A stretch of 64,000 bases of DNA, taken from the NCBI RefSeq assembly GCF_040151475.1, contig NZ_JBDKWG010000121.1, forward strand, positions 62,001-126,000, read 5' to 3'. The stretch comes from CAXBNB01 sp040151475. Lineage in GTDB: Bacteria > Bacteroidota > Bacteroidia > Cytophagales > Cyclobacteriaceae. Of the stretch, positions 51,701 through 61,868 are shown one piece after another. A program made the position numbers and the translations under genes. Every line of letters begins with the position of its first letter. The stretch's first letter is position 1. The notes beneath the pieces are model-generated. The model was not told the DNA's origin and searched no databases. It saw nothing but the letters and a program-made list of their open reading frames with translations.

Positions 51701-54700
51701 ATGAAATTAAGTGTACTTAGACAACTATTCATGATATCTAAATATTGTGTATATGGGCTTATCATTCAATGTATCGTGGGAACGTCTTTGCTTGCCTCAA
51801 GGGAAGCGAGTGCTCAGAAACAAAGCATTGAGAAAATCAATATCAGTATTGAAAAACGCACCAAGAAACTGGCTGACATCTTAAACCAGATTTCTGAAAG
51901 TACAGATTTTGAATTTGCACTAAACAGCAAAAAAATCAATCTGGAAAAAAACATTGAACTGGATCAATACACTGGTTCTTTGGGAACAATTTTGAGAGAA
52001 ATTTCGGACAAAGCGGAAATAGGATTTCGCAGGGTAAACAACAACATCTTTATCAGGAATATTTCTAAAAAGGGCGAAAGGGATCACAGTTTTGCTGTCG
52101 AAGAGATGCTGGAGGTTGATATTTCTGGAAAAGTGACTGATGAAAACGGCCAGGGATTGCCAGGAGCTACAGTAGTGGTCAAAGGGCTATCTACAGGTAC
52201 TACCTCAGATTTGGATGGTAACTATAAAATGACCGCACCAGACGATGGCATTATAGTAGTTTCTTATGTTGGATATGTTACTCAGGAAGTACAAGTAGGA
52301 GCTAGATCTGAAATCAACATTCAAATGACTCCTGACGCTCAGCAACTATCAGAAATTGTGGTCACTGCCTTTGGTATAGAGCGAGAAAAGAAGGCATTAG
52401 GCTATTCTGTTCAGGAAGTAAGTGGAGATGAGTTGGTAGAAGCCAGAGAAATAAATGTAGCCAATTCACTCAAAGGAAAAGTAGCAGGTGTATTTGTAAA
52501 CTCATCTTCAGGAGGGCCTGGAGGGTCGTCCTTTGTGCAGATCAGGGGCAGTAGTTCATTAGGAGGAGACAATCAGCCCCTCTATGTGGTGGATGGAATT
52601 CCGATCAGCAATGACAACTTAAATCAGACTAATATTTTTGCAGGACGAGATTTTGGTGATGGTATTAAGGACATCAATCCTGATGATATTGAATCAATTT
52701 CTGTTTTGAAAGGGCCTAGTGCTGCCGCACTTTATGGCTCCAGAGGTGCAAATGGAGTTATTTTGATCACCACTAAAAAATCATCAAAAAAGGGCATAGG
52801 TGTATCATTCAATAGCAATGCTACTTTCGAAACTATCAATGTAATTCCAAAATTTCAAAACACGTACGGACCGACTTATGATGATGATGATCGTAGTTTT
52901 GAATCTACAACTATTGATGGTCAAACTTATGATCAAATTCCTAGTTGGGCTATAGACAACTGGGGGCCAAAATTTGATGATCGGTTGGTTGTCTATCCTT
53001 TATTGAGGGATCTTGGCCCGGTACCATATAGTGCCCAGCCTCAGGATAATATCAGGAATTTTTACAATACCGGATCCACATTTACAAATACAATCTCGGT
53101 AAGTGGTGGTGCTGATAAAGTAAGCTATAGAGTGTCTGCCTCCAATATGGACAATAAGGGGATTATTCCAAATTCTGAGTTCAAACGACGTACATTTAGT
53201 GCAAGATTTGGTGCAGATGTAACGGATCGTTTACATATAGAAGCCAAAGCTAATTTTATAAATAGTATAGGGGTAAACAGACCTATCGCTGGTGTGTCAT
53301 CTGGAACAAACGTAGCTGGGTCAATCAATTTAATACCTCAAAACATTAATTTGGATTGGTTGAAGGAGTATAAGAATCCTGATGGAAGCCATCGTAACTG
53401 GAGAGCATCTCCAACTAATCCTTATTGGATTATCAATGAAATGCCAAGTGAGGACAGTAGGGATAGGTTGATTGGCCTTATGTCTGCCAATTATAAGTTG
53501 ACAGATTGGTTGAATGTTCAGGCTCGGGTTGGTAGCGATAGTTACACTGAAAGCCAGAGACAGCAATACAATCAGGGAACTCCGGGAGGATCTTATGTAA
53601 ACGGAAGGGTGGACTTTAATCAATATAGAGTGAATGAACTCAATACTGATGTGTTGGTAACTGCAAGTGGCAGCTTGTCAGAAGATTTCAAGGGAACTCT
53701 ATCAGTTGGAAGTAACAGGTACACCAGAAGTTGGGAAAAAGTAGCAACTGTGGGGCAAAACATGGATATACCGGGTCTTTATACTATTGAGAATGCAAAA
53801 CTTGTTATCCCGTCTTATGATATCATAAAAAAGGAAATTCAGTCAGTTTATATGACTGGTCAATTGGCCTATAAAAATTATATATTTTTAGACGTAACTG
53901 CTAGAAATGACTGGTCAAGTACCTTGAGTAACTATTCCTTTATATATCCATCAGCCAGTTTGAGCTATGCCATTACTGATGCACTGAAAGTTGATTCTGA
54001 ACTGTTAACATTTGCTAAACTAAGGTTGTCTTATGCTCAGGCTGGTAATGATGCTGATCCTTACAAGACTAAGGGAGGTTATAATGTGCAGTCGCAGTTT
54101 TTTCAAGGCCAACGGTTTGCAAGCATCCAGGGAAGTGTGCCACCTGTCAATCTTAAAAATGAATTGTCAAGTTCTTTCGAGGTTGGTACAGATGTAAGGT
54201 TATTCAATAATAGAGTATCGATCGATTTCACTTATTACAGTTCGAAAACGAGCAACCAAATTCTGAATGTAGGTCTCTCAGAAGCATCGGGATATGGTTC
54301 ATTATTCCTGAATGCGGGTGAAGTGTCCAATAAGGGAATTGAGTTATTTGTTTCTGCAACTCCTATTAAATCAACTAATTCTTTGACATGGGGAATTGAT
54401 GTTAATTTCTCTAAGAACAACTCTAAAGTAGAATCGCTTGTAGATGGTATTGATAGGTATAACTTCATCAGTACTGGTAATGCCAGTATTGTAGCTATCC
54501 CTGGCCTGCCTTATGGAACTATTTATGGATACAAGTACAAAAGAAGCCCTGATGGAGAACTGGTAGTGCATGAAAGTGGAGACTATTATGTACGTGAGGA
54601 TGATCAGTCGGTGTTGGGAGATGTTCAGCCCGATTGGTTGGCTGGTGTTACCAATACCTTGTCCTTCAAAGGTATTTCTTTAAGCGCCTTATTAGATATC

Positions 54701-55168
54701 AGAATGGGTGGAGAGATTTATTCTTGGAGTAGAGTTGATCAAAATGCCAAGGGCACAGGCGTTTGGACTAATAATAGGGATAACTTAGTAGTGGAAGGTG
54801 TTATTGATAACAATGATGGGACATATACTCCAACTTCTAAAACAGTTCTGTCTCAAAATCGCTTTGCGCAGCTTTCTTGGGGAAACATTGGTGAAGAGTT
54901 CGTTTTGGATGCCACTTATGTGTCATTGAGAGAAGTGACATTAGGCTATAGCCTAAGTAAGTCTATACTTTCAAAAACGCCATTTAACTCAGCTAAATTT
55001 TCTGTTGTTGGTAGGAATTTATTGTACCTCTACAGAGATGCCAAATTTGAAGAGATGGGAATTGCTCCTGAAAGTGCTTTTGCACCTACTGCAGCAGCGC
55101 AAGGTTATGAAGCCTTCTCTATGCCTACAACAAGAAGTTTAGGTTTTAATCTGTCTCTTACATTTTAA
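51701..55168 (+). CDS. SusC/RagA-family TonB-dependent outer-membrane transporter with STN domain
   Basis: 1,155 residues from the ATG at 51701. After the signal peptide (ending ASREASAQ) comes an STN/secretin domain (about 45-115, KKLADILNQISESTDFEFAL, GSLGTILREISDKAEIGFRR), then a carboxypeptidase-regulatory-like domain (about 136-215, VDISGKVTDENGQGLPGATV, SDLDGNYKM), the TonB plug (about 220-345, VNSSSGGPGGSSFVQIRGSS, YGSRGANGVILITTKK) and the 22-strand barrel, ending MPTTRSLGFNLSLTF. It imports oligosaccharides across the outer membrane with SusD, and the STN domain signals substrate presence to FecR. susD follows after 17 bp. Confidence 0.96.
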   Translation: MKLSVLRQLFMISKYCVYGLIIQCIVGTSLLASREASAQKQSIEKINISIEKRTKKLADILNQISESTDFEFALNSKKINLEKNIELDQYTGSLGTILREISDKAEIGFRRVNNNIFIRNISKKGERDHSFAVEEMLEVDISGKVTDENGQGLPGATVVVKGLSTGTTSDLDGNYKMTAPDDGIIVVSYVGYVTQEVQVGARSEINIQMTPDAQQLSEIVVTAFGIEREKKALGYSVQEVSGDELVEAREINVANSLKGKVAGVFVNSSSGGPGGSSFVQIRGSSSLGGDNQPLYVVDGIPISNDNLNQTNIFAGRDFGDGIKDINPDDIESISVLKGPSAAALYGSRGANGVILITTKKSSKKGIGVSFNSNATFETINVIPKFQNTYGPTYDDDDRSFESTTIDGQTYDQIPSWAIDNWGPKFDDRLVVYPLLRDLGPVPYSAQPQDNIRNFYNTGSTFTNTISVSGGADKVSYRVSASNMDNKGIIPNSEFKRRTFSARFGADVTDRLHIEAKANFINSIGVNRPIAGVSSGTNVAGSINLIPQNINLDWLKEYKNPDGSHRNWRASPTNPYWIINEMPSEDSRDRLIGLMSANYKLTDWLNVQARVGSDSYTESQRQQYNQGTPGGSYVNGRVDFNQYRVNELNTDVLVTASGSLSEDFKGTLSVGSNRYTRSWEKVATVGQNMDIPGLYTIENAKLVIPSYDIIKKEIQSVYMTGQLAYKNYIFLDVTARNDWSSTLSNYSFIYPSASLSYAITDALKVDSELLTFAKLRLSYAQAGNDADPYKTKGGYNVQSQFFQGQRFASIQGSVPPVNLKNELSSSFEVGTDVRLFNNRVSIDFTYYSSKTSNQILNVGLSEASGYGSLFLNAGEVSNKGIELFVSATPIKSTNSLTWGIDVNFSKNNSKVESLVDGIDRYNFISTGNASIVAIPGLPYGTIYGYKYKRSPDGELVVHESGDYYVREDDQSVLGDVQPDWLAGVTNTLSFKGISLSALLDIRMGGEIYSWSRVDQNAKGTGVWTNNRDNLVVEGVIDNNDGTYTPTSKTVLSQNRFAQLSWGNIGEEFVLDATYVSLREVTLGYSLSKSILSKTPFNSAKFSVVGRNLLYLYRDAKFEEMGIAPESAFAPTAAAQGYEAFSMPTTRSLGFNLSLTF

Positions 55169-55185
55169 TTTAAAAAAAGAAAGAT

Positions 55186-56700
55186 ATGAAAACTATTTAT
55201 AAATTTCCCTTAGCGATAATTATAGCTATTGTATTATTTGTGCCTTATTCATGTACTGATGGATATGATGAGTTGAATACCAATCCCAAGTTGGTGACAG
55301 ATGACATCATCAAACCGGGTTTGTTATTTACAAAAGTACTGAAAGAGTCAAGTTTCGAGATTTTGGATCAGGGAAGAGCGGGTGAGTATTCAGGTTATTC
55401 TTCACGTGGTGATTCTGGTCAACCTCTAAGTTTCGGTGTTTTTGGCCCTTTTAATTATACGAGCCACATTGTAAATCTTGCGGCGATTATCAGACTTACA
55501 GATGAAGATCCGGCTTTAGTCAATATGAATGCTATGGCAAGGATATGGAAAGTCTGGGTATTTCATAGAATGACAGATGCTTTTGGAGATATTCCTTATT
55601 TTGACTCTGCCAAGAGTTTTGAAGAAGTTGTAACATCTCCTGCTTACGATACGCAGGAAGCCATATACAAGGATTTATTGAATGAACTGAAAGAATCTGC
55701 AGCACAATTAAGCTCGGATGCAGGCCAGACCGGTTTTGGTGCAGCAGATGTACTTTACGGTGGTGATGCAGATTCCTGGAAGAGGTTTGCCAATTCTTTG
55801 CGTTTGCGATTAGCTATCAGGGTTCGGTATACAGATCAGACCTTGGCGCAAACCCATATTTCTGACGTATTAAGTGCTCCATTGATAACCTCCAACGGTC
55901 AGAATGCTACTGTGACTTCTGAGGGTGAGGGTGCTGCTAGTCTTGTCAATACAAATCCTCTTTATCAGAATTTTATCAATGGTAATGCAGGTGCCTCTAA
56001 TGCAACGGTTGTAGGAATTACATTAACGGAAAATTTACTTAGTACTGCTGATCCGAGGATGCCTGTTTATTTGAATCCAAACATTGATGATGAATATATT
56101 GGAAGGGCAATAAACATGGATCCTGATGAAAAGGAAAATTATGCACCATCAACTGCCAAACTTGATGACGCTTTTATTCAAGCCGAGTATGATTTTAATG
56201 CTATGTTGGCTGCAGAAATAAGCTTTTTAAGAGCAGAGGCAGCCTTAGCAGGATTAAGTTCTGAAAATGCAAATAATTTATTCAGAGAAGGAATTCAATT
56301 GTCTATGGAGCAATATGGTATTGACGCTGGTGATATCTCTACTTTTCTGGCTTCTGCTGCCGGAACATTGACAGGAACCACCGAGGAGCAATTGGAGCAA
56401 ATTATAGTACAGAAATACCTGGCTCTTTTTGGAGACTCTTATGAAGCTTGGACAGAACACAGAAGAACAGGGTATCCAAGACAATGGATCGGAAGTTTAT
56501 CTGCACTTGATACAGATTTTGCTATGCCTAGAAGGTCAGCTTATCCCTTGAGTGAGTATAATTTGAATGGTGTAAACGTAAAAGCAGCAGCAGCCAGACT
56601 TGTTGGAGGGGATTTGCTTACCAGTCGAATTTGGTGGGATACTAAACCAGGTGTGCCTTTTGATCATCCGAAACAAGGTGTTTTTCCTCCATACGATTGA
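55186..56700 (+). CDS. SusD/RagB-family glycan-binding lipoprotein
   Basis: 504 residues. The signal peptide ends in the lipobox VPYSC (Cys23) and TDGYDELNTNP follows, the usual opening of SusD-like_2 proteins. Later family-like segments are ARIWKVWVFHRMTDAFGDIP, SFLRAEAALAGL, and EQIIVQKYLALFGDSYEAWT EHRRTGYP in two adjoining parts. The protein caps the SusC barrel and captures the oligosaccharide. A terminator 27 bp after the stop separates the SusCD pair from the enzyme genes. Confidence 0.95.
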   Translation: MKTIYKFPLAIIIAIVLFVPYSCTDGYDELNTNPKLVTDDIIKPGLLFTKVLKESSFEILDQGRAGEYSGYSSRGDSGQPLSFGVFGPFNYTSHIVNLAAIIRLTDEDPALVNMNAMARIWKVWVFHRMTDAFGDIPYFDSAKSFEEVVTSPAYDTQEAIYKDLLNELKESAAQLSSDAGQTGFGAADVLYGGDADSWKRFANSLRLRLAIRVRYTDQTLAQTHISDVLSAPLITSNGQNATVTSEGEGAASLVNTNPLYQNFINGNAGASNATVVGITLTENLLSTADPRMPVYLNPNIDDEYIGRAINMDPDEKENYAPSTAKLDDAFIQAEYDFNAMLAAEISFLRAEAALAGLSSENANNLFREGIQLSMEQYGIDAGDISTFLASAAGTLTGTTEEQLEQIIVQKYLALFGDSYEAWTEHRRTGYPRQWIGSLSALDTDFAMPRRSAYPLSEYNLNGVNVKAAAARLVGGDLLTSRIWWDTKPGVPFDHPKQGVFPPYD

Positions 56701-56727
56701 TTTGACATTTAAAAAAGTGAACTAATT

Positions 56728-56770
56728 AAGTGAAAGTTGTTGACTATATACTGACAACTTTCACTTTTCA
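56728..56770 (+). terminator. Terminator after the SusCD pair
   Basis: AAGTGAAAGTTGT and ACAACTTTCACTT form a perfect 13-bp stem with a 13-base loop, the right arm ending in TTTT. Confidence 0.75.
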
Positions 56771-56938
56771 CAATGTATGGCGATACATCTATTTGTTGGA
56801 CTTTTTGCCCAATCATATTGTCACCTTAAAATTATCTTTTGTATCTAGGAGAGTCTGGTGTACTGACTTAATGCTCTAGAAACAGGTGGTTTTTTCTTGG
56901 AGATAGTCACGTTATTACTCATAGCAACCCTTTATTCA

Positions 56939-58879
56939 ATGAACAAATACCATTACTTCATTTATTGGGGAATGACTTTGTATTGTTTGATCAGTACGCA
57001 GGTAAATGCTCAATTTACAGAAGTCAGCAAAGAAGCTGGTATCAGTCATTTGACCGTGGATCCAAATAACCTGAGTGGTGGTGCGGCTTTTTTTGATTTT
57101 CAAAATGATGGTTTTGAAGACATCTACCTTATTGGTGGAGACCGTCCTGATAAGTTGTACAAAAACAATGGAAATGGCACTTTCAAGGATGTAACTAAAG
57201 AAATGGGAATTGATGTTATTGATCAGGTATTTACCATGGGAGTTACATCTGGTGACATTGATAACGATGGTTTTGCCGACCTATTGGTAACCACTATCAA
57301 CAAGGAACGGTTCTATCTCTTTTGGAACAACCAAGGATTATCATTTACCGAAGGGGCATTGGAAGCAGGTATCAGTGAAAATTTTTACGGCAGTTCAGCA
57401 GCAATGGGAGATGTTGACCTTGATGGAAATCTGGATCTGTATATATGTAATTATAATTCGGGAAACCCAGGAGATTTTTTATTGAAAAATAATGGTGACA
57501 GGACATTTAGCAATGTAAGTGAGCTGCTAGGTGATTCAAATGGAGGAACCGCATTGGCTGTAGCTTTTTCTGATGTTGATATGGATCATGATGTTGACAT
57601 TTTGGTGGGAAATGATTTTGGATTTCTTTATCAACCCAATCGCTTTTTCAGCAATAATTTTCCTGAACTGTCTTTTGATGAAATCTCCCAAACAGCATCA
57701 TGGGATATTGAAATCAATAGCATGGGCATAGCAGTAGGGGATTATGATGAAGACGGTGATTTGGATTACTATGTGAGTGACATTGGTGATAATTTTCTAT
57801 TCGACAATCAGGGAGACAATACTTTTATAGAACGGGCACATGAAAAAGGTATTGACAACTCTGATGGCACCAGTTGGGGAAATGCCTTTTTTGACTATAA
57901 TAATGATACCTATTTGGATTTACTTGTTGCTAATGGTGTGTTTGAAATTGGTTCTGTAGAGCAGGAACATCGGTTGTTCAAAGGCAATGGAAGCACGTTT
58001 GATGAAGTCTCAAAATTGCAGGGAGTCGCAAGTGCTTTTAAGGGCAGAGGAGTTGCCATCAGCGATTATAATAATGATGGTCAGCTTGATATATTGGTAG
58101 GAGTAGTTTCAAATAGTCCAACACCAAAGTTTCATACACTTCTGTATCAAAATCCAGGAAATGCTCAAAACTGGGTAAAAGTAAAACTCAACGGTACTTC
58201 AAGCAATAGAGATGGTTATGGTAGTTTGGTAAGAGTTGTTTTTCAAAGTAGGAGTCTGATCAGGGAATTGAGTGGAGGTACAAGTTATTTATCCCATACT
58301 AGCAACACACTCCATTTTGGATTGGGTACTACACCTGAAATAGACAGCTTGATTGTCACCTGGCCAAATGGTGAAGATCAGGTGTTTAAAAATCTGGAAG
58401 TAAACCACACCTATTTGATTTCAGAAAATGAAGAAATATTCAAAACAACTTCAGTTTACAAAACAATTGATTTTGGAGAGAAAATATTTCTACAGGGACA
58501 ATTTAGGATGGAAGAAGGAGTCTATGTTGACACCCTGATGGCAAACAATGGCTTGCGACAAATTGTTAAAACCAAATTGTCCATTGTTGATAATGTATCA
58601 CCAATTACTGGTGACTCAAATGATGGAAGAGGCCAATCCAAATTAAAAGTATGGCCAAATCCCTTTAAAGGCAATATAAGTCTGTCACTCAATGGAGTTG
58701 GAGGAGAAGCCAGAATAAATGTTTTTGATGCCGTGGGGCATGTAGTGTTTGACGGGAACTGGAATTTAAAAAAAATAAATGTCATAGAACTAGGTCAGTT
58801 GAATCTGTATAACGGTCTCTATTTACTTCAGGTAAATGAGGGTGGGAAGCTTTACAGTCAAAAAATAATTAAGGAATAA
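56939..58879 (+). CDS. CRTAC1-type FG-GAP/ASPIC protein secreted by T9SS
   Basis: 646 residues from the ATG at 56939, which begins a signal peptide ending QVNAQF; the TTG-initiated extension is rejected. Residues about 25-430 are FG-GAP/VCBS repeats with calcium-binding DxDxDGxxD loops (GDIDNDGFADLLVT, GDVDLDGNLDLYI, GDYDEDGDLDYYV, SDYNNDGQLDILV). An ASPIC/UnbV domain follows (about 420-510, NWVKVKLNGTSSNRDGYGS, TWPNGEDQ). The C-terminus (from KVWPNPFKGNISLSLNG to SQKIIKE) is a type A T9SS sorting domain. Probably a surface-attached glycan- or protein-binding component of the locus. Confidence 0.92.
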   Translation: MNKYHYFIYWGMTLYCLISTQVNAQFTEVSKEAGISHLTVDPNNLSGGAAFFDFQNDGFEDIYLIGGDRPDKLYKNNGNGTFKDVTKEMGIDVIDQVFTMGVTSGDIDNDGFADLLVTTINKERFYLFWNNQGLSFTEGALEAGISENFYGSSAAMGDVDLDGNLDLYICNYNSGNPGDFLLKNNGDRTFSNVSELLGDSNGGTALAVAFSDVDMDHDVDILVGNDFGFLYQPNRFFSNNFPELSFDEISQTASWDIEINSMGIAVGDYDEDGDLDYYVSDIGDNFLFDNQGDNTFIERAHEKGIDNSDGTSWGNAFFDYNNDTYLDLLVANGVFEIGSVEQEHRLFKGNGSTFDEVSKLQGVASAFKGRGVAISDYNNDGQLDILVGVVSNSPTPKFHTLLYQNPGNAQNWVKVKLNGTSSNRDGYGSLVRVVFQSRSLIRELSGGTSYLSHTSNTLHFGLGTTPEIDSLIVTWPNGEDQVFKNLEVNHTYLISENEEIFKTTSVYKTIDFGEKIFLQGQFRMEEGVYVDTLMANNGLRQIVKTKLSIVDNVSPITGDSNDGRGQSKLKVWPNPFKGNISLSLNGVGGEARINVFDAVGHVVFDGNWNLKKINVIELGQLNLYNGLYLLQVNEGGKLYSQKIIKE

Positions 58880-58900
58880 AACACATTTTAAACTGAAAAA

Positions 58901-59821
58901 ATGTTTCACGATCTTTCAATAAACCTTATGATACAAATTCTAAAAATAGACGCAAAAAAACCTCATCAATTAACAGTAATCAGTTCTTCAAGCTATTTTC
59001 TGTTATTGATTGGATGTATTTTCATTTCATGTCAACCTGATAAAAAGACAGAGCAAAAAGAAATTGCCCGAGTGGAAACGCCTGTCTCAGTGAAAGGTAA
59101 AGTGATCATGGCGGTTTTTGCCCACCCCGATGACGAGCTTTACATTGGGCCGTTAATGGCAAAATATGCTCGTGAAGGAGCAAAAGTACAGTTGGTCACC
59201 GTGACTGATGGCAGATATGGAACAGGACAAACCGATCTAAAGCCAGGAGATGAGTTGACAGTGCTGAGAAATGAAGAAGTGAATTGTGCAGCTATGAATA
59301 TGGGAATAGAGAAACCAATATGGATGGGCTATCATGATCAATTGAAGCTCAAAGATGGTTTTTTTGGACATGTCCCCTACATACAGGAGATCATGTTAAA
59401 ACTGGATAGTCTGGTTACTGAAATAGAACCTGATGTCATCATTACATGGGGGCCTGACGGAGGATCCAATCACATGGATCACAGGATAGTGGGTGCATCC
59501 ATTACTCAGATTTTTTTGAGCAAAATTTGGGATAAAACGAAGACACTCTATTATGTAGCAACACCATCTTCTCATATCGATGAAGAAGATAAGAAAGTTT
59601 TAAGAGGAGTAGCGGATCCTTACCTGACAACACAGGTAGCTTACTCAGAAGAAGATCGTGAAAATGCCATTAAAGCCATGCACTGTTACAAAAGTCAGTT
59701 TGCTTTGGATTTAATGGAATCCAGAGCCGATCGATGGAGAAATGGAGATCAAAAAGTATATCTAAGGCCACTTGTCAAGAGTACAAAATTGAGTGAAAAT
59801 ATTTTCTTCGATCCTATTTGA
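58901..59821 (+). CDS. PIG-L family de-N-acetylase, predicted lipoprotein
   Basis: 306 residues. A hydrophobic segment (YFLLLIGCIFISC) ends at a lipobox-like Cys followed by QPDKK, so the enzyme is probably periplasmic or surface-anchored; ATG at 58928 is an alternative start. Zinc-site motifs of the LmbE/PIG-L family are intact: AVFAHPDDELYIGPLM and TWGPDGGSNHMDHRIVG. Family members remove acetyl groups from N-acetylglucosamine residues. With GH20 nearby this suggests processing of an N-acetylated amino-sugar glycan. Confidence 0.9.
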   Translation: MFHDLSINLMIQILKIDAKKPHQLTVISSSSYFLLLIGCIFISCQPDKKTEQKEIARVETPVSVKGKVIMAVFAHPDDELYIGPLMAKYAREGAKVQLVTVTDGRYGTGQTDLKPGDELTVLRNEEVNCAAMNMGIEKPIWMGYHDQLKLKDGFFGHVPYIQEIMLKLDSLVTEIEPDVIITWGPDGGSNHMDHRIVGASITQIFLSKIWDKTKTLYYVATPSSHIDEEDKKVLRGVADPYLTTQVAYSEEDRENAIKAMHCYKSQFALDLMESRADRWRNGDQKVYLRPLVKSTKLSENIFFDPI

Positions 59822-59836
59822 TAGCAACTGAATTTT

Positions 59837-61285
59837 ATGAAAAAACTTGTTTTCAAAATATTCCAATTGGCTTTAATCCTCCATTCTGTACGGGTGTTTG
59901 CTCAAACAGATCAAGGAACTATAGTTGTACGTCCAAAGGAGATAGACGATGTATTGACCAATCCTGGCATAGGCTTTACAACCTTTCAAATGTTTAATGG
60001 GGATAATCTACTACCTAATGTAGATGTATTGATCAATCCGAACATTGAAGATCATCAAATCAAAAAAAACGATTTAACAAACGAAGGGTATCCAAATACT
60101 TCTATTGCTTATTTCAGAATCCTTTGGCAATTCATTGAGCCAATAGAAGGGGAATATAGATGGGATTACATAGATAAGCTTCTGGAAATAGCGCATAAGC
60201 GTAATCAAACACTTATGCTGAGAATTGCCCCTTACAAAGGAAACCCTGGGACTGATGTTCCAACATGGTATAGAAAACATGTAGGGGAGAATAGAGATTT
60301 TGCTCATCAGAAGTGGGTAGTTGATCCCGAAGATCCGCAATATTCACATTATTTTGGAAATATGATAAGAGCCCTTGGAGCTCGCTATGATGGACATCCA
60401 GATTTGGAGAGCGTTGATTTGTCTATTGTAGGCTGGGCAGGAGAGGGAGGTGGAACAGAACTTTTGTCCGATGAAACTACAATAAATTTATTAGATGCCT
60501 ATCTGGAGTCATTCAAACAAACACCTCTTACAGCACTTCTTCATGGGAAAGAGGCGGTGGACTATATTAAATCAAAGAGAGAAATAGGTTGGCGGCAGGA
60601 TTGTTTGGGAGACCTTGGTTTTTGGGCAGATGATCAAAACGGGTGGACTCATATGTACGACTACTATCCGCAAACGATAATAGAATACAATATGCAGGAT
60701 GCATGGAAAAAGGCGGCCGTAACCTTTGAATCCTGCGCAGATATAATAGGCTGGAAAAACAATCAGGGATATGATGAAAAGGATGTAAAGTACATCATTG
60801 ATCAATCCCTGAAATGGCACATTTCTTCCTTTAATAATAAATCTTCTGAAATTCCGGTAGAATGGAGGCCTCTTATTGATGAATGGCAGAAAAAAATGGG
60901 GTATCGATTTGTACTACGAAGGTTTTCTTACCCAAAAGAAGTAGAACATAACGGATTTTTGAAATTTGAATCTTGGTGGGAAAACAGTGGAGTAGCTCCT
61001 TGCTATAGAAAATACCCATTGGTAATACGATTGGTTAATAAAAGGAATAGTTACACTTTTTTGACAGATGCAGATATCCGTGACTGGCTGCCGGGAGACA
61101 TAGTTTACAACAATAAAATATTTGTTTCTAAGGAGATCCCATCTGGATTGTATCAGATTCAATTAGCCTTAGTTGAGATCTTTCCAACCCATGAGGCCAC
61201 TCCAAAAGCAAAGATCAAATTGGCAAATGAAGGCATTACCAAAGATGGGTGGTATGATTTGGGAAGTGTAAAAGTAATAGACTGA
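59837..61285 (+). CDS. DUF4832 glycoside-hydrolase-like secreted protein
   Basis: 482 residues with a signal peptide ending RVFAQ. The N-terminal part is a TIM-barrel-like domain as in GH42-type enzymes: VLTNPGIGFTTFQMFNGDN, SIAYFRILWQFIEPIEGEYR, WDYIDKLLEIAHKRNQTLML, then a possible catalytic glutamate region VGWAGEGGGTE. DUF4832 follows as a C-terminal beta domain (about 365-480, GYRFVLRRFSYPKEVEHNGF, SWWENSGVAPCYRKYPLVIR). Activity has not been assigned to this arrangement as far as I know; a glycosidase role in the locus is likely. It begins 15 bp after the PIG-L gene. Confidence 0.85.
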   Translation: MKKLVFKIFQLALILHSVRVFAQTDQGTIVVRPKEIDDVLTNPGIGFTTFQMFNGDNLLPNVDVLINPNIEDHQIKKNDLTNEGYPNTSIAYFRILWQFIEPIEGEYRWDYIDKLLEIAHKRNQTLMLRIAPYKGNPGTDVPTWYRKHVGENRDFAHQKWVVDPEDPQYSHYFGNMIRALGARYDGHPDLESVDLSIVGWAGEGGGTELLSDETTINLLDAYLESFKQTPLTALLHGKEAVDYIKSKREIGWRQDCLGDLGFWADDQNGWTHMYDYYPQTIIEYNMQDAWKKAAVTFESCADIIGWKNNQGYDEKDVKYIIDQSLKWHISSFNNKSSEIPVEWRPLIDEWQKKMGYRFVLRRFSYPKEVEHNGFLKFESWWENSGVAPCYRKYPLVIRLVNKRNSYTFLTDADIRDWLPGDIVYNNKIFVSKEIPSGLYQIQLALVEIFPTHEATPKAKIKLANEGITKDGWYDLGSVKVID

Positions 61286-61309
61286 AATGGATTATAAAAA
61301 ACAGAACTC

Positions 61310-61612
61310 ATGAAAAGCTTTGTTGCAATATTGTTGACACTAGTTTGGTGCTATGCCTGTGGTCAGAAAGATTATCGACTTATCAAAGTGGATAATCTGG
61401 TTTATAAGAAAAATATCATCTTTGAAAGGGATTTGTCCTCTCCCAATTTCAAAGAATTTCAAATGAAAAGGCTATCCGATGGAGGTTGGGAAAAAGTTAA
61501 AAATAGCATAGATGTAACTTTAACAGAATCTGTACATGAAATCGCATTCCGGGTGGTAAACAAAGCTGATGTAGCAAGTTTGAAACATAATGTGAAAGTA
61601 CAGTTGAATTAA
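61310..61612 (+). CDS. Small predicted lipoprotein of the glycan locus
   Basis: 100 residues. The signal segment MKSFVAILLTLVWCYAC ends at a lipobox-like Cys17, followed by GQKDYRLIKV. The remainder has two or three beta strands (DNLVYKKNIIFERDLSSPNF, VHEIAFRVVNKADV). I do not recognise the family. It lies 24 bp after the DUF4832 gene and may be an accessory binding subunit. Confidence 0.7.
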   Translation: MKSFVAILLTLVWCYACGQKDYRLIKVDNLVYKKNIIFERDLSSPNFKEFQMKRLSDGGWEKVKNSIDVTLTESVHEIAFRVVNKADVASLKHNVKVQLN

Positions 61613-61868
61613 AACTTATTTGGTGAATGTTATTTCGATTTAAGTATTGAAAGTTTAATTAATAGTTTTTCGTATAAAATGATATGAAATATATGATTGG
61701 TATAATCGAAAGAAAAAAGTAAAAATACTATTATATTTATGTTTCAAAAACTTATTATTATTTTAGTGTCGAAATTAAGTTGTGGCAAACTATGGCAATT
61801 AGTAGCCTTGTTGGTTAATACAATTGGAATAGCTTTTTTGAAACAAACAATAAATACTTTTTAAAATA

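Noticed and set aside
56822..56938. TATCTTTTG as a promoter for the CRTAC1-type gene, and the TTG extension at 56897
   Set aside because: The element has one base too many compared with TAnnTTTG, and the extension lies ahead of a clear signal peptide starting at 56939.
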